NCBI GenBank assembly: GCA_028015205.1
Contig: CM051520.1
Coordinates: 63,372,694 to 63,436,693, forward strand
DNA from: Mytilisepta virgata
Taxonomy: Eukaryota > Mollusca > Bivalvia > Mytilida > Mytilidae
DNA length: 64,000 nt
Direction: 5' to 3'
Position 1 is the first letter of the stretch. Each line of letters starts with the position of its first letter. The notes beneath the pieces were generated by a model that searched no databases, was not told where the DNA came from, and saw only the letters and a list, made by a program, of their open reading frames with translations. A program made the position numbers and the translations under genes. Positions 12,101 through 25,955 of the stretch are shown in pieces.

Positions 12101-13818
12101 TGCACGGAATAGAAAATATACTGTGTAATTGAAGAATGGTTTTAATTAAAAAAAAAAAGAAGAAGAGATGTCAGCTTTTTTTTCGTACTATTTCGTGACA
12201 AAGTGAAAAGAATCCCTCAATTATGTTTACTTGGAGAAGTCATTTTCTATTTTCAGAAGGAAATCAATTGATGGCAAAACAGATATGCCCAAAGGATATC
12301 TGTGCTCAAGTAGAAATGTAAATAAAATTTAGATAAAGCCCAAAAATGAATTAGCATATTCATTCGTGATAACATAGATGTCAATGACATAAGTTGCCTC
12401 TGACATTATCCAACGTCAGTGAGATAATATTTTACGTTCGGTGGATGATTACATTATGGATCCAAGCTCCCATAGGAATATGCCTGGATTAAAATGTGTC
12501 AGATTAAGTCTACTATTTGATATAATCTTTTCCAGTGAATAATTTTCCATTTCGTTCCATCAAAATTCTCAAATGGATCGTCAAATGTTTCACTTCATAA
12601 AGAATTTAAATATAAAGTCGGTTACACAAGACAGCAAAATGCTGATTTACGGTTATAACGTTATTTAAGCTGATCAATGTCAACCAATGTTAGTAAATCG
12701 CTAAAAACGTGTTATATAATGATACAGTTTTCCGGATAAAAAAATGCAGTGAACATTTATATCAATCCCAATAGAAGAAAAAGTAACATATATTTTAACT
12801 ACACTTGTTTAATAGAAAAATGAAATCCTTTGATTTACTTAACATTGTTTACAGAATGAAAATAAGTTTGAATATGAATTTAACAATGTTTGAAGAATAA
12901 ACGCAAAACATTGATGGCAAAACGAGATTTTTCGGGATTTGAAAATATCAGTAAAAAGAAAAACATAGCAATGAATTAAAATCTTAAACAGGAAATAAAA
13001 ACCAATATACAATCCCCATCATTTCCAAAGAAAAGGCATGCACAATCTGCTCCCTTAAAGTCACCCGCCAAGTGGAAAAATTTGTGTGTGCATAATAATG
13101 AGAAAATTAACGGATGACATCCTGTCCTCTGTGTGGGATAGAAACTCCCTATTCAGTTAAAGAAATTGTGATGATATTATCAAAAAGATAAACGTAAATG
13201 TCACCTATATGTAAAGGCCTATCAGTGCAAGAGAGAGGGATAAAACAATGTAAGTTTAACAATTAAAACTTGATTTAAGAAAACTGCTTTTTTAAAGTTA
13301 TATCTCGTTATTATTGATTTATCATATTTTTAAGCGTTGATATGGATAGTTTTGCCCATATGATACAGCCGGAAGTGAGCTTGCCACATCATACCAGCGG
13401 GGCAACAAATCGATATCACGGACACAATCCATATCACGTAAAATGTCCATATCAGTATTGTCACCTAATATTTGTTGCGCCGTATGATCCGCAGCGGGCT
13501 GCAAAAGACATACTCAAACATACGGAAATAAAAAATGATAAAGTGTTCAATCGTGTATCTGATGATGTAAAATCAAAAGGAATATTCCGTATCAAATAAA
13601 GTATACATGTTCCAATACTGCTTAGGACATTTCATTAGTGATTTTGAAGAGAAAAGTGCTAAACTTTGTATGTTGGTCATTGGTAAAATTCCTTGTTCAC
13701 ATTGGAAACATACCATTAACAGGCCAATGCCTCGGGCTGGTATGAAAGTCATGGGATGATATCGGCACTGGTATAGAAAATGGGGTGTAATAATATATAT
13801 ATAGAGCACATGTCTTAC
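9125..13818. other. Intron sequence with decayed dispersed repeats
   Basis: Contents seen: a copy of the dispersed repeat at about 9505-9580 (GGTACCGTGCAAGGACCAGG). At about 10100-10265 is a segment containing AAAAAATAACATAAAGGAGC, close to a segment at 61837-61890, followed by TTAAACCGATTTTATGGGTA, close to 28798-28820. ATATC-rich stretches lie at about 11275-11350 and 13335-13455. The remainder is AT-rich with no exon recognised. Confidence 0.5.
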
Positions 13819-14070
13819 CTTCGTTCGAATCGTACAAATAATGCACAACGTCCCAGTCAAAATGAAAAATTAAATCGACGATGGCCTGTGTAATAGGTGG
13901 TTTCATACTGATCTGGTAGTTGGTGTCATATGAGTTCATAGCGTCCCTTGATAAACTTGGTGATATATACGGCATATGGAAACGATTTGTATAATCATCA
14001 ATTATTTCCAAAGATGTTATACTGTTAGTCCCGAAAAACAGGAATACACCAGTTTTCATCTGGTTGCATA
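13819..14070 (-). CDS. Ionotropic glutamate receptor, amino-terminal domain exon (second recognised exon)
   Basis: This 252-nt exon is flanked by a TGTTTTTCAG acceptor (before 14070) and a GTAAGA donor (after 13819), phase 1 in and phase 1 out. The protein begins CNQMKTGVFLFFGTNSITS. It continues with EIIDDYTNRFHMPYISPSLS and ITQAIVDLIFHFDWDVVHY and ends LYDSNE. These match the first lobe of AMPA/kainate amino-terminal domains: 'C--M--GV-A-FG', then '--Y---F--P-I-PS', then '-A--D-I-HF-W--V-YLYDS-EG'. The domain drives subunit assembly and lies outside the cell. Its Cys near the exon start is in the position of the conserved disulphide cysteine. It joins exactly to exons 48579-48728 and 1737-1930. 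Confidence 0.93.
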
Positions 14071-17000
14071 CTGAAAAACATATACAGAATTAAAAATTAT
14101 ATTTCAGCTTATTGTTTCTTGTACGATAAAATATTTATTATCTTATATTTTAATTTACAAAGTTACATGTAATGTTGTATATCTATTCATTTATAAGTTA
14201 CACATCAGTCGAATGACTAATAGATCTATCCATGCATCCGTCTATCTATCTATCAAAACAAAAGTAAATTTTAATCTTTAAGGTTTGATATATACATATA
14301 TATAAGCTCTGTCCTTAGATGATATTGGCTTTACCCCCTTTGGTCATTTTGGCATTTTTGAGTTTGCTTTCAACTTTTTTAGACTGTTGTTTCGGTTTTC
14401 AACACTTTAGGCCTTGAGTATAACTGATCAGTCGTAAATCGACAAAATATGCACATCTTGTTCATCAAAATTAGTATAAAATAATTGAGTAAATACATAC
14501 ATTTTTTATATGTATTATATATGACTTTGCAAGATCTGTATCGCCCATATGACATATCCTACATGTATATAACACCCTAAACCTATATTTCATTTACTGA
14601 GAACACTTTTATTCTGTTCGGGGTCTTATATGATATCAAGAGTAATACATGGTCAAATCTATATTACATGCTGTTTTCTGTTCTTTGGTCGGGTTGTTGT
14701 CTCTTTGACATATTCCCTATTCTATATATCAACCCTCGACCGTGCCAAAGCCCCTCGGGTGATATTTGGTATACGGGTTGATATAGCATGTGATAAAGTT
14801 TCGCCTCCATATATATGTAGGATATATTTCTATATATGGTCAATACATGTAGTTATACGGTATGCATGTACCCAGAGAATAAATTGTAAAAGCATAGAAT
14901 ATCCAAACTTGGAATTGTTTCCGCTCGTAACTTTTTTTCAGTATACTTGTCATACAAATTATAACAAGTTGTTTTTTCAAAGGTATGTAAAGTGTAATAA
15001 AATCGAAGAAATTTCTGGTTACATTGTATCAGAATTAATTATTATTTTGAGAAAATAATGTCATTTGGAGAAATTGTGAGGTAGGAGAATATGAGATAAT
15101 GATATTTAAATTTATATGTTTATCCCATGATGACTAAAACAGATTTTTTTTTAAATGTTCAAAATTTCATAAAGAGAAAATACTTATATTTCGTAAGAGA
15201 TAAAGATATATTTTCAAAGAGTACAAATATTGTATTTGTCTTGGTAACCGAAAACAATATAATAAAAAATGGTTTTATTGTGATTGATATTTCATATTTT
15301 ACTACTCCTTTTTTTATTACAAATTAGTCTGGAATATTATTAAAAATCAGTCTAGACACCGTATCATCACTCGTATCTGACATTTGAAACAAAAAAGATT
15401 AAAATATTTGGATCTTCATATCACATTTCAAAAGTACATTCCTTCTATCTCTTCACTCGATCTGCTGTTTTTATTTTTCAATACATTTTGTGGACATGTC
15501 AAAATGAAGTATGTGTGTTGTTAGATGTACCTACGTACGTATAAAATAACACCAGGTTTTTGAATATTAAAAGACAAAATTATCATGTCATCGGTGGATA
15601 AAAAATAGGCTTATGATGGAAGAAACTAGTTTCGACAATTCCGAAGGTAGAGAATTTGCTCATGGTATGTTTGTGCTGTGGTGTTTTAGAAGAACGTTTT
15701 GTTTTCAATTAGGGTATTTTTAAAGTGTAACTTTGTGATTTGATCTTTCTATTTTAATTGCTAAAAAAAGCGTGTTAAATGACAAATCATGACCGAAATG
15801 AATGATTCTGAATGAGTAATTTTGCAATAAAAAACATAAAAGTACTCGAAAGTTGACAAAATGAAAAAAAAAACCTTAACTGACGAACTCAAATCTATCC
15901 TAAAATTTGTAAAATCATTATTTTAGATATTCGTGCGGGAAGAGTTCATATGGTATCCCCAGCTGTGTATATCTGTTTTAGCCATGACTTAGATAATTAT
16001 ACCACCCAGCAAAGTGATCGACTATTTAAACTGATCTTAAATCCTGAAAAAGGTCGTTCCACGTACTGATGTTTACAGACAGTACTAAGGGAGCAATCCA
16101 AAACACAAAATCAAAAGAAAAATACAAACCAGTGAATAACGATAAACAAAAACAACATACAACACAATTACGCAGAAATTGAAAAACAAGCTCCTTAAAA
16201 AATAGGAATTAAGCGATAAGCTCCATTCCATAATGATAGGTATATCCTTCTCTGTATACTCGTTACATTTAATTTTATTTTATTTCATCCAATACATGCG
16301 GAACCTCTTTTATAATAATTATTAAATATACATAGATAAACTTCGTTTTGTGAATGTAATCGAGTTTACTCTGTCTGATTGATACCAGAATGCCTAAAAG
16401 ACCACTTATTCAATTTTATCCATTACATAAACAGTGTAAACAAAGTATGCTTGTAATAAATTACTTTCTACGACTACGCTTTATTACACGGTGTCATCGA
16501 AACGTCGAAACTGATGAAATATCGCTGATTAATTCTCAGCGATAGCATTAATTCCATATCGATCCTGACATTTTGTTTGTACTAAAAATTTTCAACAAGT
16601 ATTTATTATAAACCATAGGTTGTAAAATGTCCCATAAAATATGACAGATATATTTACTTGGAGATGACACTCTCTATATGAAGAATGTTTCAAAAAATGA
16701 ACCTACAAGTAACATAATATTGGTTGAAATACTGAAAAAAGGTCAATCGTATTATTTTATGCGTGTCTATCGTACAAACATGACAAATGTATGTCAGCAA
16801 GTCGGGATTCTCTACTTAATTGTTGTTCTTTCATTCCATACTTATCGTGTAGAATTCTTTATTCTCTTATGATAGGGCGTTGTTATCTATTTCTCGCGCG
16901 ATGAATTATTTGTCAGAACTAATTCCCCATCATATGGTATGAAAAAATGTTACGAGAATTTTTTTTATTTGATTGGTCTTGGTCCAAAAGTGGCTGTTTT

Positions 17001-17150
17001 CTGATTGGTTGAAATCGTGCGGTCATCGTTGAAAGACATCGATGCATAGCAAAAATGAACGTTAAGATTTCCCACTGGTCGGACACCGAATCACAAACCA
17101 ACAAATATTCCTGAAGAATCATAAGAGAAATCGATTGAACAACTCGTAAA
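14071..17150. other. Start of the 34.5-kb receptor intron, no gene seen
   Basis: At 14687-14730 is TCGGGTTGTTGTCTCTTTGA, followed by a diverged CATATTCCC; the same motif is reversed at about 60507-60532. This is a common mussel dispersed repeat as I remember it. Bases 14500-14850 are rich in ATATC/GATAT. The 142-codon plus-strand ORF at 14630-15058 falls in this repetitive stretch and has no recognisable motif. The rest is AT-rich. Confidence 0.45.
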
Positions 17151-17275
17151 AATTAGATACCGCTTGGTGTCAACTCTGGTTATTTAATTTGGACTTAATA
17201 ATAAACTCGCCAAAGGCTCGTTTATTATTATATCCAAATTAAATAACCCGATTTGATATCAAGCGATATCTAATT
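17151..17275. mobile_element. Fold-back MITE, about 125 bp
   Basis: AATTAGATACCGCTTGGTGT (17151 onward), continuing GGTTATTTAATTTGGA and TAATAATAAAC, is matched by the reverse complement of the right arm, which ends GATATCTAATT at 17275. The arms are about 58 bp and the loop is CTCGCCAAAGGCTCG, itself partly palindromic. Confidence 0.85.
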
Positions 17276-19029
17276 CTCACTCATTGTGAAACCTATAATT
17301 AATTTCAGATTTATAGTTATCTTTGTTGCATATTTCACACCCGCCTGTTTCCGTTTAGTGCTTGTCTCATTGTGAAAGATGTCGCTCCTTTTGAAAACAA
17401 CAAGTCGAATCAGTGGAATGTTTTTTTAATTTAAGCTTACCCTATATTTTTACATTTTCACACGGACAGCATGTAATTGACAAGTTATAAAAGACAGTAA
17501 ACTTGTAGTATTAATAATATTTATAAAATATTCTTTCCAGCGTTGGAACTGATAGTATTAAGACACTTCAATTCCGTGAAATTTTTATCTTTTTAACTAA
17601 CACATAATCAAAATCCAATCACGATGCAAAATAACACATGCCAGGACAATAGATTAGTTTGAACTTTCATTTAAATTAATTGTTAACATTATGGACGAAA
17701 CATTGGCATTATGTTGATTTGAAATTATTGATATCGATTTCAGAGTTAGTTTACTGTGAAATCGCTAAATGAAGCATATCCAGACTGTTACCATCAAGTT
17801 CCATAAGATTCCGATCAAATATGGAGCACGAAAGTTTACATTTGGAAAAACAATGTCATTTAACAGTGTAAAAATGATACATAAGTATGCACAGTGGAAA
17901 TGCAGGTTTGGAGAGATGTTTTCCTTAGTCTACTGAAAGAAAACATTGATACAATTTAGCATTTCAACAAATACAAACATTTATACAAACACATATTCAG
18001 AAAGTTTTCTCCTTTACATCCCCACCGAGAGATGTTTTTTTCATAAAAACGATTTGTGTTTGTTGTGTAGCATTCATGGTTCAAATGTGATTTTACAGTG
18101 AAAGAACTGATTGATAATGAAACGAAGGGGTGGCTAGGATTAACAATGAGCCGAGGAAACATGGGTTTTACATACTAGATAACTATCTTGTCGGTGATTT
18201 GTGTAAATACAGCAGTTAATAATTTCTTAATAAACGTGAATGCTTAGATTTTATGTTGTTATCAGATAAGATGGGAAAGCCTGATCCTTTTAATATTGGG
18301 TGTGTTCTTACGCTGATTGGCTCAAGTCAGTTCCGAAATGACCGTTTGACATTTGTGGAATATCGGTTTCCAGCTAATGTTTTAATTTTTATACACAGGT
18401 CACACAACAAAATACTAGATAGCTGTGTTTAAATTTTACTAGATTATAGATAACCCGCATTAATAACGCAACAACTCAAATTACACTGTCTTAACATGGC
18501 AAGTGTTTTTGTTTTGTGCAGTGGTTTTCTGATTCTCTTTGGTTTTCTATTGTATATGTTACTCGTTTGCTTATATTTCCTACGTAAGGTTTTGCAGGTA
18601 TTGGCCTTGTCTTTGGATTTTGGGTCTAGTGGAATTTGCTCATAGTCTTGTAGCTTCGGTATTATGTTTCCATGCACATAATGTTGGCATTAGTTCTGTT
18701 GACTATTTAAACAATGTGTATCTGTTTGGAAGCATATAACTAACTAGGGGCTCCCTGTATCTCTCACCCATGGATTCAATTTGCAAAAAAAAACAAAAAC
18801 AAAAACAAACAACAGTCTGGATTATTGGACATAATTCAGACAGATGACCATTCATATATGTAAAAAGTATTTCTGTAAGTTCTATTTGAATCAAAAATTA
18901 AACTAATACTAAAACAGGCATTAAATCTAGTGTGAACAATCTAGTATTTTCTGGATTAGACTTCCATCTGTGAGCATGTTCATATGTGGAAAGGCATAAA
19001 TAACATAAAAAAAGTTGTAGTAAATTGTT
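17276..19029. other. Intron sequence, no gene seen
   Basis: AT-rich sequence. The ORFs around 17956-18162, 18444-18739 and 18703-18894 overlap one another on both strands and lack recognisable motifs or splice context. Confidence 0.4.
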
Positions 19030-19905
19030 TTGAGGTAGAACTGTCATAAATGGTTATCGGGTTAAACTGTCATAAATGGTTCTAGGGTAGAACTGTCCAG
19101 AATTATTCTATGTCAGAACTGTCCGGTACTGTTCTATTGCAGGACACACTATCATAAATAATTATGAGGGATAACAGTTTGAGTGTGATCATTGTTAGTA
19201 TAAATGGTACATAAGTTGTTGCGAAAATTAAAAAAAAACCCCGAAATTTCGGTTGTTTCAGACGCAGAAGGTGTCCTGCATATATTTTGTACAACAGTAT
19301 TGTTTTTAATTTATCCACTGAATCAACATTGCATGTGAGTAATTACATTGATATTGTCTTGATATTCAATGAATTAATCAGATATAGAATTTCTGGGAGG
19401 GGGATATGCAAATTACATGTACCTCTTCCAGCTATCTGTTCAAAATACCAAAATTACTGTCTATGCCGGTAAGAGTTTTACTTTTAGACTCAATAAGTTA
19501 TTACGGAATCTGGAATAGCTAGTTTGTAATATGTATCACAACAAAATTAAATAATACAGCTGTCCTAAATGGTTCTGAGGGTAGAACTGTCCAGAAATAT
19601 TCTAGGGTAGAACTGTCAAGAATAATTCTACGGTAGAAATGTCATAAATGGTTATAAATGGTTCTAGGATAGAACCGTCCAGAATGGTTTTAGGGTAGAA
19701 CTATCCAGGATAGTTCTAGATCAGGACGCACTCGGTCATAAATGATTCTAGAGTAGAACTGTCAGTAATGGTTCTGTGGCAGAAATGTCATAAATGATTC
19801 TTGGGTAGAATTATCCAAAAATGTTCTAGGCCAGAACTGTCCAGAGCGGTTTTAGGTCAGGACATACCCCGAGATAAACGGTTTTAACAGTATCAGGATG
19901 ACAGT
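19030..19905. repeat. 26-bp minisatellite in two blocks
   Basis: A unit approximating GTAGAACTGTCCAGAATGG followed by TTCTAGG recurs at a 26-bp step. Unit starts are near 19035, 19061, 19087 and 19112 in the first block. In the second they are near 19581, 19607, 19633, 19669, 19695, 19753, 19779, 19805 and 19831. A longer spacer unit carrying TCAGGAC interrupts the register twice. Each monomer contains AGAAC and GTTCT as an inverted pair. The second block is followed at about 19897-19930 by GTTCTAGAACCGTTCTAGAA, the same motif in palindromic form. Bases 19166-19555 between the blocks show no units. Confidence 0.85.
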
Positions 19906-22900
19906 TCTAGAACCGTTCTAGAACAGTTCTCCTGACAGTTTATGACAGTTCTAAAGAGAGGTTTGAACTGAACCCAACTGTATAGTTTAATTCGCTAACT
20001 GAAACCGAATCCCTACTTTTACTAGAATTGCAAATTTTATCATCTTTTGGTTTTATCGATATTCACGATTAGCAGTTGTGTACATCACATGGTAACTAAT
20101 GGATTCCTGGAAACATTTTCTATAACTGCAGCTCGAATCGTAGCTATATTTTTCATTATTCCAATTATTTTGTTACAAAAATAAATGTTTTTGCTATAGA
20201 CAAACTGTTAATAAATCTGAAATACGACCGAAAAAATGTGAGTCGTAACACAATAAACTAGGCATTTGACGTAATACTGTAGTGACGTAGCAAGTGTACG
20301 AACTTAAATCGATTTGATATATACCATCTATAATTACTGACTAGTAATAAAACTGTCGTTGTAATTGGTGGATTTCCGATTTCTTCGATACTTCTACATT
20401 TTTTTTATATAAAGGGATAGTTCTTTTGGAAATATCCTATCACATGGAAAGGTTAATTAATAAAATTGCGATTCTCCGTTCAAACACTCATTTGTCAATT
20501 AACCCGAACAACATATTTTAACTACACATATATTGTCTTCATGAACGAATGATTTTTATTTTTTATAACTTATGCACCTTATTGAAATTGTTGAACTTCA
20601 CGACGGGTACCTTATACGGAGCAGGAACTGCTTACCATTCTGGATCACATGAGTTCACTCCTGGTTTTCATAGAAGTTCTTGTTGTTCATTGTTTTTTAG
20701 TTTTCAGTGTTAATTTGTTGTACTTGTGGTTGTTCATTTGTCTTCCCGGGTTTTGTCTGTCTAATGGATTGCGTTTTTTTATTTTTTTATTTTATTTTAT
20801 TTTTTTTTTTTTTTTGGTTGCTCTTTAGGTATATTTGTCCTCTTTTTAGGCGAAAATGTAAATATTCTGGACGATAAACGTATTACCAGCAGTCTTCTTA
20901 TATTTCTCTCTTTCCATCGAAACAGGACCAAACAACACAGGATCTTAGCCAAGTTCTTAAGAATTGCATGCATAAAGACACTTATATGAAATTATTGATG
21001 AATGTAACGACCAGAATATATTCTTCTGAATTGTCTTCGGTTACAGAAAATTCCTCTCGCAAGAAATTATTTCATTATCAATACATAAATCAGAAAAAAA
21101 AACTGTTTATTACTTCGTTACATGTTTCGAACATTTTGCGTGATTTCTTCAAATGCCACAGTTTGTTGTGTTGAAGATTATAACGACAAGAATATGAGAT
21201 TTTTAGTGTGTGACTATCGGTTAAAGATACCGAAGCGATAAGAGAGTGCATACATTCCTGAAGACCAAAATTAAACGACAAAGCGATTTCGCGAGAGTAG
21301 TAACAAGGCAAATGTTTTAGGGAGGCCAGAGGATAGAGAGAGAGGCATCATAAGATCGTTTTAAAAAAATTATTTTCACTGTGTAGCTTTTCTTTTAAAA
21401 AAATCCTTTGACCAGTCACTGTATATCCAAAATTTTATCAGTTACATGTACATGTATATGACAAAGTCAACTGAATATTAAAGTTCATGCACATACACGT
21501 GTAAAGCTGGACCAAAGGTGCTAGAACGTGTAAAGGAGTGAAAAACGATAACAAAACGAATTGTTCATCTAGCACACAATATAATTAAATTATATGTCAA
21601 AAGACACTCAATTAGTTGCTCCAGACACGGCACTGAGATGGACGACGAAAATCAAAGCTATGTTAATAAAATGGTTTTTCGTATTCAGGAAACAAAAGAT
21701 GCATCTTTTAATTCCTAATAACTGTACATGGCTTTATAAATACGACACTAATGTAAATGTATACTAAATGTATAGACAATAATCGTGCATTTATGTGACA
21801 TTAAATCAATGTACGGATGAGGCTTAGAATCGGGTTATTGTCCCGATTCGTGCCGAATTCCTATATCGAATTTTATGTCAAGTCAATGCACTGTTGTTGT
21901 CTTTACACTGCAATCTTCTGGTGACATTAGTGGCCTTTTCTACCAATTTCAAAATTATTTAAAACGTTTGTTACCCTTAATAGGCCCAGTTGATTTGACG
22001 GGAAAACTTACCTTTTCAAAAATAGACGAGTGGGTATACGACTGATAGTCGCATAAGATTATTTAAAATGAAGGAAAGTCTGGCTGCAAACAATTTTTTA
22101 AACAATACAAAAATAGGTTACAAGAGAAAAAGTATTGAAATTTTGTTCTAAAGATTTAAATCAGCAAGTTTGTTCTTGTCAGTCGTTCGTCAATCAGCTC
22201 AAGTGGGTATACAGTCTTTCCCGTCGTCCGACACTGAAATTTCTTTCCTGTTTTCAAGTCCAGTGGAGATAAACGAAACACCCTGTCAAATCATTTCGCT
22301 GAACAAGTTCATGTGAACAAAACATATTTTGTGGTACATGTACAGTTTCTTTGCTGTCTATAGACCTATATATAACGATTTCTCTAAAACCAATATTTCT
22401 TTTGAATTCGTTCATCTCAACAACTATAACTTGTTTGTGTGCAACAAAATGATTGTAAGTTATATTAGATAAAAAAGGTCAAATTTGTTATGAAAATGGA
22501 CACTAGTACTTCGTGGCCGCGATTTTGCGGGTGTAATCTAGTTGTACATTAAAAAAATACTGTAAATCGTCCTTAATTATAATATGATAACATAAAGTTT
22601 CATTCCTTATTTTGCAATCAACTTTGCACATAACGAGGTATCTACAAAATACAGAGTACAAAGTAAAAATTGAGAAAAAGAAAGAAAGAGGCTCTAACAT
22701 GAAAAACCATTCGGATCTCTTTACTGAACAGGAGAAACATTACCTCGTTCAAGATATATCAGCCCACACAATATTGTTGTTAGGAGTTGTTTGAGTATGT
22801 ATATCCCCATTCTGTCAGTTTGATGTACAAGTTTCAATTTACAATAATTTGATTTCCTATGCTTTTAATGCAGACTATACAGATAATGATTGTTTTCTGT

Positions 22901-24220
22901 ATGCCAAATATTACAGTCGTCCTAAATTCCATTAGCATTACATAATTTGAAAAATCCTTCTATTATATCTGATTTATTTATCTAATATATTTAGTATAAA
23001 TAAGTCAGTTTAAGATCTTAAAAGAACCCAATTACATAATTCCGGCAATTCAACATTCCAATCGAGAACATAAAAATAAAACTAAAAGTTTCGAAAAGAT
23101 CAATGAAAAGCTTTTTACAAAATTTAACACTAAATTAAACTTTCTTATTACATTGAGTGTAGTGAAATAGCGGGATTTTCGAGTGAAATCAAATTCGATA
23201 ATTCACCCAGTTAAATCGAAAGTCATATTTCACCCTAGTAAGTGACGTAACAATAGCCGTTACCAAGAACGTTGCTATACAATGGTCGACGCGTAATCAT
23301 ATAAAAACATAATCCATTGTATTTTCTCTTTAAAATTTATAAATACATTGAATATTTCAATGTAATAAATAGAATAACTAATCTTGAAATTCGAATACCA
23401 AAGATCTACATCTCTACGTGTATTTTAATTCTAGGGAACACTGATGTGAAGAAAAATACTATTTCACCATGCATACATGTAGCTCTAACCTTCCCATGCA
23501 TGCCAAATTGTTATTTTGTAATTTATTAAAAGCAAAAGATCTGTGACAACCTTTCCTCGATTGCACGTTTCGTTTATATTATCCACCTTCTATGGTGTAT
23601 AATAATAATGGTCATAGATTTTGTGGTCGCCCAAATGCATTCCGTTTAATTGTATTTGTGGCTTTAGATGTTTATTTGCAGAACTGAAATAGTTTCGAGA
23701 ATTGTCCTTTTATAATACTTTAAATTCAAATGCATTTATGCGTCAAGATTACGTTCAAACGATATTCGATCAATACCAAGATTTGTCCAGAATTTTAAGT
23801 AGTACAGATATCTAGAAAAATATTATTACAAAATGATGTAGGTATTATTTTTGAGTCAAAGGGAACTGTGGAATGCAAAGACAAGTCTTGACTAGACTGC
23901 ACTGTAAAAATATATGCATTGAGTATTATTGAGGAATTATATTTATTTCTCACTAGATCTGTATTACTTATCTACTGACTGAGTCTTTTTTTGTTTTTTT
24001 TTTTTTGTTTTGGTTTTTCTTGTTTTTGGTTCCATTTACGGTTTTTAGTTTGTTCTTTCCCTTGTCATTCATGTCATTGTTCGGTAAAATTATTCTAGAA
24101 TTAGGATTGTTAGGTGACCCGACAATTTTTTTTATCAAGTTGCCTTTTTTTCCTGATACATGTATATAAGTACTGGAAACAAATAATCACACATCGTGCG
24201 TACCCAATATAAATAGTCTA
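19906..24220. other. Intron sequence, mostly unrecognised
   Basis: At 20590-20735 is a copy of the dispersed repeat seen at 118-290 (CGACGGGTACCTTATACGGA), followed by a T-rich run at 20770-20817. At 23161-23236 a short imperfect fold-back begins GTGAAATA and ends TATTTCAC. The rest is AT-rich with no exon recognised. Confidence 0.45.
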
Positions 24221-24375
24221 ATGAGAAACCAGAGTGAGTTAGATTTTCCTAACCAATGTAGGTAAGGGAGATAATAAATTTGTCTCCCTTTAAGCCTCAG
24301 GACAAAAGGGAGAGAATTTAATTATCTCCCTTACCTTCATTGGTTAGGAAAAGACAACTCACTCTGGTTCCTCAT
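24221..24375. mobile_element. Fold-back MITE, about 155 bp
   Basis: ATGAGAAACCAGAGTGAGTT on the left, continuing TTTTCCTAACCAATG and GGTAAGGGAGATAAT, is matched by the reverse complement of the right arm ending GGTTCCTCAT at 24375. The arms run about 70 bp with few mismatches, so this copy is relatively young. The loop is short (TTAAGCCTCAGGAC). Confidence 0.9.
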
Positions 24376-25955
24376 TCAATAGAAATGTACGACAAATTCG
24401 AGCTCTATAATTTCTCGAACCTTTGTCAAAGCAAAATAATCCAAACAATATCGGATTTAAAAATTACAAAATCAAGTTGATTACAGAAAATCCCATCTGT
24501 TGTAAAACAAGTATTGTGGACATTAAGATTGGCTGCTTTGTTAATTTATTCTCCAGAGAATGCCTTTAAGTGTTCTTTAGAGTTAAACATGCAACCATTG
24601 TAAATGATTTATTTTTTTCAATGACATCAAAACGTCTCATTATTTCTCGCAGGGATGAATATTCTTCAATAAATCTTCTGCATTCGACAGTTTAGGAATG
24701 TTTTAAGGCCCATTTTCGTATAACATAAATACAGATTTCTTACATTTTTACACAAATTGTAAAATAATGTTGCTAATTTTGTTCATATTATTGTTAATAA
24801 TAATTAAACACTGTATGCATGGTACCAGTAAATTCTAGGGACTGTAGCAATGTGACCTTTGAATAAAGAATGTGTGGTTAGTTAGGAAAAATGCTTGTAT
24901 TCTACAACCTACTTCTCTAAACCTGAGTACCATTAACATATTGCATTTTTATATTGAACTCATTGTTAGATGAAGCAAATATTTCTACAAATTTGGCTTT
25001 TGTTTACGTATAATTCTTATGGTTACAATTTTGTGAGCCTCACATACATGACATAGTAAACAAAGCAAAAACAAAAACACTTAGGATTTGTCTTCCTGTT
25101 TGATTTTTAGATATACAATGTACTCAGTTGAAGCGTTGGTTTTTTTTTTTTTTGTTTTTTTTTTTTGTTTTTGTTTTTGTTTTTTGTTTTTGTTTTTTGT
25201 TTTTTTTTTTGTGGGAAACCTGGTTTTCTTGATTTCTCATAATTACGCGATATACATTTGTACGTGTATTGAAATGTTTCGTCTCACAAAACCATTTAGC
25301 TTTTAAATATGTCAGAAATGAATTTATAAAATAAAATCGACGATGATTCGGGTGGGGGCGGGGGGTATTACGCACGGAAAATGAAGCAAACGTGATGTGT
25401 CCAAAAATATCCAAAGTCTAAAAGTCATCATTATCGAATTAAAATTTATATCGATCATGCATTTAATATGTTTAATGACATTACATTCAGTTTTGAAAAT
25501 TGTCTTTGTAATTAAAGAGTTATTCGTGTAGCTCTCTGATACGATTTTGTAACTTTAAAACTTAAACATGTAATCAGATTGATGTAATAATCCTTAAATG
25601 CCATACTTTCGTAATCCATTGCAGCACTTGGATACTACATTTCGTTTAATCCATTATTTAGTTTTCTTGCACCGACTTTCCTCCTGTTACAATATTAAAG
25701 GTGTCCAAATCATTCATATTTTCAAACGTCTTTTCCCAAATTTCAGAATAAATAGCCGACTTACTGAATGTATAGGGTAAATTGTGCTATATTTCTTATA
25801 TGTGCCAAATTTTAATGGCATTTTTACCATTAGAAAAAAAATAAATTATGTTTCAAAATTTAGAATGCAAATTGTTGATGAATTGCAAATAATTCAATAA
25901 GATAGGGGTGTACAGTAAAGTCCATAAGATGAAAATATAAAGACATATGAGAATT
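24376..25955. other. Intron sequence with a T/G low-complexity tract
   Basis: Bases 25139-25211 are almost pure T with periodic G, a TTTTTG-type repeat. The Lys-rich minus-strand ORF over it is an artefact. No other feature was recognised. Confidence 0.6.

Noticed and set aside
13322..13860. Additional minus and plus ORFs around receptor exon B
   Set aside because: They read the same bases in other frames or run into the intron past the GTAAGA donor.
14630..15058. 142-codon plus-strand ORF
   Set aside because: It overlaps a dispersed repeat and an ATATC-rich patch, has no recognisable domain and no splice or promoter context.
16505..16545. CTGATGA followed by a small hairpin, considered as a hammerhead
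   Set aside because: The hairpin GCTGATTAATTCTCAGC does not start at the correct position and no GAAA or cleavage triplet follows.
19030..19905. CRISPR-like array of short repeats
   Set aside because: The repeat is contiguous 26-bp tandem DNA without unique spacers, in a eukaryotic intron; it is a minisatellite.
25124..25414. Lys-rich 96-codon minus ORF
   Set aside because: It is the complement of a TTTTTG low-complexity tract.
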